NCBI GenBank assembly: GCA_937877565.1 | Contig: CALFJB010000075.1 | Span: 62,001-126,000, forward strand | Direction: 5' to 3' | DNA from: an uncultured Selenomonadales bacterium | GTDB lineage: Bacteria; Bacillota; Negativicutes; Selenomonadales; Selenomonadaceae | DNA length: 64,000 nucleotides | Part shown: piece after piece, positions 58,350-64,000 of the stretch | Layout of the letters: each line of letters starts with the position of its first letter | Numbering within the stretch: the stretch's first letter is position 1 | Notes under the pieces: model-generated | Seen by the model: the letters and a program-made list of their open reading frames with translations, nothing else | Told to the model about the DNA's origin: nothing | The model's database searches: none | Position numbers and translations under genes: made by a program

Positions 58350-60485
58350 GTGTCCAATATTTCAAATTTGATGGAAAAACTAAATTTGAGCATATCGGAA
58401 CAGGATTTTGAGATAATATTAAAACACCCAAATTATCTTACAGGGAATTTTTATTTAAAACAATTAAACAATGCTTATGCTCAACTTGGAAAATATGTCG
58501 TAGATACTGTGAGCGCAATTTATTTATATAATAACTTCAAAACGTTTACTGTAGGTCAAATGTCTATAGGCATTACAACATTTGTAGATTACATTGAAAA
58601 TTATTTCTATGAAGATTACAACTTGGCAGATATTGTAGTAAATCCATCTGATGCTAATGAAAAGCGTAGTTACGTGATTTATAAAATTGCAGGATTTATT
58701 TACAAAAAGTTTGGATTCATTAAAGTTTATGAAATTTTTCTTCCATATTTGAAAAAATTTAATCCGCTTGAAAATAAGGACTACAAAAGCACACTTCAAG
58801 AATATGCACAGCAGTATATAAAAAATTTTCCAGTTTACGAAATTTTGTCTACTGAAGGTTTAGCCCACGAAAAAATTTATAATATTCAAGTGAAAGTTGG
58901 AAATAAATTTGCGGTCGGAAGTGCCATAGGAAAAAAACGGGCTACTGTTGAGGCGGCAAAAAATTTTATCGAAAAATACAAAATTGATTATCAATCCCAT
59001 GCATTGAGAGGAAAAGTTTTTCAAAAACAAAACTTTTCTACTAAAAATCCATTGTCATTGGAGCGAAAAAAATCATTGAATATTGCTCTGTCAAAATTGG
59101 GAATTAAAGATTCTGCAATGACTTACTTTCAAATGGATGAAATTTTTACACACTGTTCATATTTAACAGAACGTAAGAACGAAAATAAAAAGTCAAATGA
59201 ATATTTGGCAATTTTAGGGGCAAATGTATTAAGTATGCTTTGTTGTGAATATATTATTGAAAATTATAATTTGGAAAACATCACTATTGCAAAGACACAA
59301 GGAGTTTTGGTTGACGAGGAAAATTTATCTAAAATATTGCCAAATTCGATTACAGATTATTTTTTGACTAGTTACGGTCACAAAAAAGGTATAAATGAAG
59401 TTTCAAATGGAAGAATTAAAGTTGGTATTTTCAAAAGTATCTTGGCAGCAATTTGGTTAAATTATCTTTCAACTAAGGACAACAAAATTTTAAATTGTGC
59501 AAAAAAATTTGCTGAAAGAGCCTTTAAATCTTCTATGGAAGAAAAATGGCTGGATTATACAAGCTTTATTCAAGAAATTGCTCAAAAATTTTCTTTTTCT
59601 CGCGAAGAAAAATTTTTTGAATTTAGTAAATCCACTAATAATATGTCAACTTGGAAGGCTTCATTAAAAATCACCGGCGCAAATTTTGAAATAAATTCCG
59701 AAAGTTATGGACATAATAAAAGTTCTGCAAGAAATTTGGCAGCAAAGGAAATGTTGCCGTTGCTGTTTAAATATTGTTCCAACGATTCGGAAACTAAAGA
59801 GCAATTTTCACGAATGATGAATCCCGAAGAACTTTATCTTTTTGAAATGCAAAAAAATAACCAGACAGAAAAAATTTTTGACGCAGATGAAAAAATTCAC
59901 AAAAATGTTTTAAATCCAAAAGTCGTCAAAGAAATTTCTTTTGATAATGCCGAAAACGTTTTGTATATCCGCAAAGGACTTGTATTTTGTAACAAGCACA
60001 ATCATAAAATATTTTCAGTCACAGGAATTTTGGCTACTTTGTCCGGAAATACGGTAAAACTCAATGTAAATTATTGTTCAGATTGTAAAATATTTTTCAT
60101 TGATTATTCCGAATTCAAATATTATCGTGATATTTATGGAATTTTACTTGGAAATTATTTGATTCAAGAAAATTTTAATTCTGTTTCAGAAAATTATGAA
60201 AAATTATCAACTGAATCTGTTTTGAGAATTTGCGGTTATACTGTAAATCAAGAAGATAATTTAACTGCTGTACAAAGACATTTAATTTTAGGTAATTTAA
60301 TGGACAAAGAAATAATTTCAAAACCGCGCATCATAAGATATTTACAATTTTTTATAAACAACAGCAAATATAGGGATAATATGAAAATTGCAAATAAAAA
60401 GTGGCAAGAAGATTTAATTTGGGTTAGAGAATATAAAATTGACACACAAAAACATTTTTTTATAAGTTCAATCGAAAAATTTTAA
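58350..60485 (+). CDS. Double pseudo-RNase III / double dsRBD protein with zinc-ribbon-like C-terminus
   Basis: A 711-residue protein of unusual layout. Residues ~10-135: degenerate RNase III-like helical fold (catalytic-box equivalent NNAYAQLGKYVVD). ~145-210: dsRNA-binding domain (STLQEYAQQYIKNFPVYEIL, GLAHEKIYNIQVKV, GKKRATVEAAKNFI). ~240-395: second RNase III-like fold (NEYLAILGANVLSM where active enzymes have NERLEFLGDAVL; FKSILAAIWLN for the second acidic helix). ~402-475: second dsRBD-like domain (HNKSSARNLAAKEML). C-terminus: Cys547/His550/Cys576/Cys579 zinc-ribbon-like. The acidic catalytic residues look replaced in both copies. Inferred role: dsRNA binding or sensing without cutting. 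GTG 58350 lies 7 bases after GGAGG. AT-richer than neighbours. Confidence 0.7.
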   Translation: MSNISNLMEKLNLSISEQDFEIILKHPNYLTGNFYLKQLNNAYAQLGKYVVDTVSAIYLYNNFKTFTVGQMSIGITTFVDYIENYFYEDYNLADIVVNPSDANEKRSYVIYKIAGFIYKKFGFIKVYEIFLPYLKKFNPLENKDYKSTLQEYAQQYIKNFPVYEILSTEGLAHEKIYNIQVKVGNKFAVGSAIGKKRATVEAAKNFIEKYKIDYQSHALRGKVFQKQNFSTKNPLSLERKKSLNIALSKLGIKDSAMTYFQMDEIFTHCSYLTERKNENKKSNEYLAILGANVLSMLCCEYIIENYNLENITIAKTQGVLVDEENLSKILPNSITDYFLTSYGHKKGINEVSNGRIKVGIFKSILAAIWLNYLSTKDNKILNCAKKFAERAFKSSMEEKWLDYTSFIQEIAQKFSFSREEKFFEFSKSTNNMSTWKASLKITGANFEINSESYGHNKSSARNLAAKEMLPLLFKYCSNDSETKEQFSRMMNPEELYLFEMQKNNQTEKIFDADEKIHKNVLNPKVVKEISFDNAENVLYIRKGLVFCNKHNHKIFSVTGILATLSGNTVKLNVNYCSDCKIFFIDYSEFKYYRDIYGILLGNYLIQENFNSVSENYEKLSTESVLRICGYTVNQEDNLTAVQRHLILGNLMDKEIISKPRIIRYLQFFINNSKYRDNMKIANKKWQEDLIWVREYKIDTQKHFFISSIEKF

Positions 60486-60499
60486 TTTTTAACAAAAAA

Positions 60500-60527
60500 A
60501 TCCTCCTTAATCGGAGGATAATTTTTT
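60500..60527. terminator. Bidirectional terminator between convergent genes
   Basis: ATCCTCC-TTAATC-GGAGGAT with A7 before and T7 after. Confidence 0.85.
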
Positions 60528-60539
60528 TCAAAAATTTTT

Positions 60540-63500
60540 TCAGCTTGCTTGATTTTTTGTCAAAGCTTTTTTGGCAACGGCAAGCATTAATTTAATTCGG
60601 TTCAGCTGATTAACTTCAGAGCTTCCCGCGTCGCAGTCAATCGCCACAATATTTGCGCCGTCGTAACTTTCGCGCAGATTGTGCATAACGCCCTTGCCGG
60701 TAATGTGATTGGGCAGGCAACCGAACGGCTGAAGACAAATAATGTTGTCAACGCCCTCTTCAATCAGCTTGACCATTTCGCCGGTTAAAAACCAACCTTC
60801 GCCCGCCATATTGCCAATACTGACATGACGGCTTGCAAGTTTGGCAGTTTCTTTGATTGAATACGGGGCGCGGAAATGTTTGGAATTTAAAAGTGCGTTT
60901 TTCATAGGACGGCGGAAAAATTCTATCAGCTGAATAAACATTTCGGCGAAAAGTTTATTTTTACGACTGCCGCCCAAAAGTTTTTGCCGTGAAATTTCAT
61001 CGTAAGCCGCGTATAAGAAAAAGTCTAAAAGCTCCGGCATAACCACTTCTGCGCCTTCAGTCTCCAAAACTTTTTCCAGATAATTATTTGCAACGGGGTG
61101 ATATTTAACCAAAATTTCGCCGACAATTCCAACTTTTGGCTTTTCCAAATTTTCATCAATGGGAATTTCGTCAAACTGCGCGACAAAATTTTTAACGTTG
61201 CGGCGGAAAGTCAAATAATTGCCGTTGACTAAATCAGCCCGCGCAATAGTCATACAATCTTCAAAAAGTTTATCAGTTTCGCCGCGCCGCAATTCGTAGG
61301 GGCGCATCCTGTTTGAAACATTCATCAATAAATCGCCGTAAATCGCCGCCTTCGTAACGTCCATTAAACAATCATTGCTCAAAACAAAATCATCAGTTTC
61401 AAGCCCGTAACAGGCGAAAACCGGCACTTGTCCAAAACCTGCAAACTTTAAAGCCCGCCTTAAGACGCTGATATAATTCGTTGCACGACACGCGCCGCAA
61501 GTTTGAAAAAGTACAATCGAAGTATTATTAACGTCGTAATTTCCGGACTTCAACGCGCTAATCAGTTGCCCAATTACAACAATGGCAGGGTAGCACATGT
61601 CATTATTGACGTAGCGTAAACCTAAATCAATGGCGGCTTTGTCAGGCATTGGCGGAATTTCGACGCGGTAACCGTATTTATTTAAAACCGCTTGAATTAA
61701 ATCGAAATGAATCGGTGCCATTTGCGGAGCCAAAATTGTATGAGTTTTTTTGCAGTCAGCAGTAAAACGCGGACGCGGTAAAGTTTCAATTTCACGGTAA
61801 GCGACGGGAATTTTTCTCTTCAACGCGGCTAAAAGCGAACGTAAACGAATACGCGCCGCGCCCAAATTTGAAACTTCGTCAAGCTTAATCATTGTGTAAA
61901 TTCTGCCGTGCGTTTCCAAAATTTCCTTGACTTGTTCAGTTGTCAGCGCGTCCAGTCCACAACCAAAGGAGCTAAGCTGAATCAAAGTAATATTTTGATG
62001 TTCGGTTGCAAAGTGCGCGGCGTGGTAAAGTCTTGCATGATAACTCCACTGATTGACAACAGAAATTTCATCAGACTTTGTAGGCAAATGTGAAATCATA
62101 TCTTCAGAAATTATCGGCAGGTTGTAAGATTGAATCATTTCAGAAATACCGTGATTTATTTCGGGGTCGATATGATAGGGACGCCCAACCAATAAAATTG
62201 CCTGTTCGCCCGTGCGTTCGATACGTTTCAAAATTTCTTCGCCGTATTTTTTAACGTCATTGCGGTAATTTTCAAGTTCAATTTCTGCCGCGTCAACTGC
62301 CGCCGAAATTTCTTTTTCAGAAATGTTTTCAGATTTAAATTCTTCAGCCAAACGCTTTTTCAATTTCTTCATATCATGCACTGGCAAAAACGGCTGAATA
62401 AATTTAACATTTTTTTCCTTGAGAATATCCATATTGCCGCGAATATTTTCAGGATAACTTGCAACGATCGGGCAATTATAATAATTGTCGGAACGTGTAT
62501 CAAAATTGTAAGGTTCACAAGGATAAAAAATTTTGTCTACGCCGCGTTCAATTAAATCTATAATATGCCCGTGCGCCAACTTCGCAGGATAACATAAAGA
62601 ATCGCTGGGAATTGTCGCCATACCTTTATAAAAAAGTTCGGCGTTGGATTTTCCGGAAATTTCGACGCGGTAACCCAAATTTGTAAAAAACGTGTACCAA
62701 AATGGAAAATCTTCATAAATGTTCAAGACGCGGGGAATACCAATTTTGCCGCGTGTAGGATTTTCAAGCGGCTGATAATCGAAAACGCGCTTGTACTTGT
62801 AAGCGTAGGCGTTGGGAATTTCTTCAGAAGTTTTGGGCTTGCCGCCAACTCCGCGCTCACAACGGTTGCCTGTAAAATATTTGCCGCCATCAGGAAATTT
62901 TTGCATAGTTATCAAGCAGTTATTGCCGCAACGCCCGCAACGATACGACTTTGTTACAACTTCAAAATTTGTAAGTTCATCTGCAGACAAAATTTTTGAA
63001 ATTTCGCCGTTGTCATTTTCCAACGCAAGAATCGCCGCGCCATACGCGCCCATAAGTCCCGCAATGTCAGGGCGAATAACTTTTTTATTTAAAATTTCTT
63101 CAATCGAACGTAAAACCGCGTCATTGTAAAACGTGCCGCCTTGTACAACAATATTTTCGCCCAAATCTTCAACGTTGCGAAGTTGCATAACTTTAAACAG
63201 TGCATTTTTGATAACTGAAAGCGCAATTCCCGCCGAAATATCGCTGACGCTTGCGCCTTCCTTCTGCGCCTGTTTAACTTTTGAGTTCATGAAAACAGTA
63301 CAGCGCGTGCCTAAATCTACCGGCGCGTTTGAAGTCAACGCTTTATTTGCAAATTCGCCGACTTCCATATTTAAACCCTGCGCGAAATTTTGAATAAAAC
63401 TTCCGCAACCTGCGCTACAAGCCTCATTCAAAGTTATGTTGCCAATAGTACCATCTTTGACGAAAAAGCATTTCATATCTTGCCCGCCAATATCAAGCAC

Positions 63501-64000
63501 AAATGAAACTTCCGGGCAAAATTCTTGAGCCGCGCACAAATGGGCAAATGTTTCAACTTCCGAGCCGTCCGCGTGTAACGCCGCTTTTACAATTTGTTCG
63601 CCGTAACCTGTAGTAAAAACTTTTGCAATTTCAACATTCGGCGGAAGATTTTTATACAGCTCCTGAATTTGACTTACGACGGTTTTTAAAGGTGAGCCGC
63701 CGTTAGATTTATAATTTGTGTAGAGAATTTCTTTATTTTTACCAATCGCGCAGATTTTCGTTGTAGTCGAGCCCGCGTCAATTCCAATAAAAATTTTGCC
63801 GACGTAATTTTTTAAATCGCCGCGTTTAACTTTTGCCGAATCGTGACGACTGCGAAAATTTTTATAATCTTCGTCATTATTGAATAAAATAAAATCTGCC
63901 TTGCGAGTTTCAGTTTTGGCGGCGTCTTCAGATTTTTTAATTGAGTCTTCCAATTCTGCCACAGAAAAATCTTTTGCCTCTTCGCTAAGTGCCGCGCCCG
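60540..64000 (-). CDS. Acyl-CoA dehydratase activase-related giant protein (5' end beyond window)
   Basis: At least 1153 residues of a protein related to 2-hydroxyacyl-CoA dehydratase activases and the dehydratase subunit. An ASKHA/BcrAD domain (FIGIDAGSTTTKICAIGKNKEILY, VLDIGGQDMKCFFV, NEACSAGCGSFIQNFA, VQGGTFYNDAVLRSIE) is followed by a DUF2229 domain (RVLNIYEDFPFWYTFF) and dehydratase-like Cys-rich parts (YPCEPYNFDTRSDNYYNCP, FQTCGACRATNY). The frame stays open to the right edge (GAALSEEAKDFS before a GTG at 63962), so it probably continues into a first ASKHA domain. It uses ATP to inject an electron into its partner enzyme (family knowledge). Confidence 0.85.
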   Translation of the reverse strand, partial: GAALSEEAKDFSVAELEDSIKKSEDAAKTETRKADFILFNNDEDYKNFRSRHDSAKVKRGDLKNYVGKIFIGIDAGSTTTKICAIGKNKEILYTNYKSNGGSPLKTVVSQIQELYKNLPPNVEIAKVFTTGYGEQIVKAALHADGSEVETFAHLCAAQEFCPEVSFVLDIGGQDMKCFFVKDGTIGNITLNEACSAGCGSFIQNFAQGLNMEVGEFANKALTSNAPVDLGTRCTVFMNSKVKQAQKEGASVSDISAGIALSVIKNALFKVMQLRNVEDLGENIVVQGGTFYNDAVLRSIEEILNKKVIRPDIAGLMGAYGAAILALENDNGEISKILSADELTNFEVVTKSYRCGRCGNNCLITMQKFPDGGKYFTGNRCERGVGGKPKTSEEIPNAYAYKYKRVFDYQPLENPTRGKIGIPRVLNIYEDFPFWYTFFTNLGYRVEISGKSNAELFYKGMATIPSDSLCYPAKLAHGHIIDLIERGVDKIFYPCEPYNFDTRSDNYYNCPIVASYPENIRGNMDILKEKNVKFIQPFLPVHDMKKLKKRLAEEFKSENISEKEISAAVDAAEIELENYRNDVKKYGEEILKRIERTGEQAILLVGRPYHIDPEINHGISEMIQSYNLPIISEDMISHLPTKSDEISVVNQWSYHARLYHAAHFATEHQNITLIQLSSFGCGLDALTTEQVKEILETHGRIYTMIKLDEVSNLGAARIRLRSLLAALKRKIPVAYREIETLPRPRFTADCKKTHTILAPQMAPIHFDLIQAVLNKYGYRVEIPPMPDKAAIDLGLRYVNNDMCYPAIVVIGQLISALKSGNYDVNNTSIVLFQTCGACRATNYISVLRRALKFAGFGQVPVFACYGLETDDFVLSNDCLMDVTKAAIYGDLLMNVSNRMRPYELRRGETDKLFEDCMTIARADLVNGNYLTFRRNVKNFVAQFDEIPIDENLEKPKVGIVGEILVKYHPVANNYLEKVLETEGAEVVMPELLDFFLYAAYDEISRQKLLGGSRKNKLFAEMFIQLIEFFRRPMKNALLNSKHFRAPYSIKETAKLASRHVSIGNMAGEGWFLTGEMVKLIEEGVDNIICLQPFGCLPNHITGKGVMHNLRESYDGANIVAIDCDAGSSEVNQLNRIKLMLAVAKKALTKNQAS

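Noticed and set aside
1..64000. tRNA, rRNA, CRISPR arrays, T-box or other riboswitches
   Set aside because: No convincing T-loop motifs, spaced direct repeats or conserved aptamer cores were seen on reading both strands.

Overview
The window is AT-rich bacterial chromosome, densely coded on both strands. Gene content points to an anaerobic member of the Bacillota. The markers are a Rex repressor, TmcAL, YqhQ, DUF4446 next to ParB, a YvcK/RapZ pair, an oxygen-independent HemW and a giant 2-hydroxyacyl-CoA dehydratase activase. CsgG-like and LPP20/FlgT-like secreted proteins, a periplasmic sugar-binding protein and an O-antigen-ligase-like enzyme suggest a diderm lineage such as the Negativicutes. 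That placement is inference. TTG is used very often as a start codon, usually 7-9 bases after a clear GGAGG-type ribosome binding site, so many starts here are shorter than the longest open frame. I saw no tRNA, rRNA, CRISPR array or riboswitch.

Layout: 0-2 kb has the 5' part of eno, a toxin-antitoxin cassette bounded by two near-identical terminator repeats, and a small secreted protein split by a frameshift at a G6 run. 2-10.3 kb has an AMMECR1/Memo fusion, PhzF, CheV, YqhQ, TmcAL, and a sugar-binding lipoprotein paired with a chemoreceptor. 10.3-15.4 kb has NlpC/P60, a phosphoesterase, FolD, ProC and DUF896. 15.4-20.3 kb has a PLD-nuclease/ATPase fusion divergent from the rpmH-rnpA-yidD-yidC-jag block. 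20.3-31 kb has an amino-acid permease, an oxidoreductase, a CsgG/LPP20 pair, a DUF262 protein, LysE, FolB, YvcK-RapZ and an orphan half-size HsdS. 31-36 kb has LepA, a GT-C-like membrane protein and HemW, then an IS605/TnpB relic abutting a vapBC pair whose toxin is truncated. 36.5-41.2 kb has an acetyltransferase, a flavin reductase and ilvN, separated from ilvB by an SPFH protein and a tiny membrane protein. 41.3-50.4 kb has VirK-like and O-antigen-ligase-like proteins, Rex, ParA-ParB-DUF4446, an M23 peptidase, a response regulator and a DAK2 protein. 50.4-57 kb has stress, AAA, MFS, rpe, PHP and XpaC-TM2 genes. 57-64 kb has two tandem paralogous small proteins, a remarkable double pseudo-RNase III/dsRNA-binding protein lying between two copies of the activase 3' end, and the activase itself.

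Three things stand out. (1) A dispersed family of structured intergenic elements has at least six copies. Three contain a 56-nt double hairpin with compensatory base changes, and two contain a ~104-nt element closed by GGCGCGTCA/TGACGCGCC. All six share an A/T-rich CTTTCTTT/AAAGAAAG hairpin on one side. (2) A solitary 711-aa protein has two (RNase III-like + dsRBD) units in which the catalytic acidic residues appear to be missing, plus a C-terminal zinc-ribbon-like segment. It appears to sit in an insertion that duplicated the 3' end of the neighbouring gene. (3) Solitary nuclease or defence-like genes (PLD-ATPase, DUF262, half HsdS) are scattered singly between housekeeping genes.
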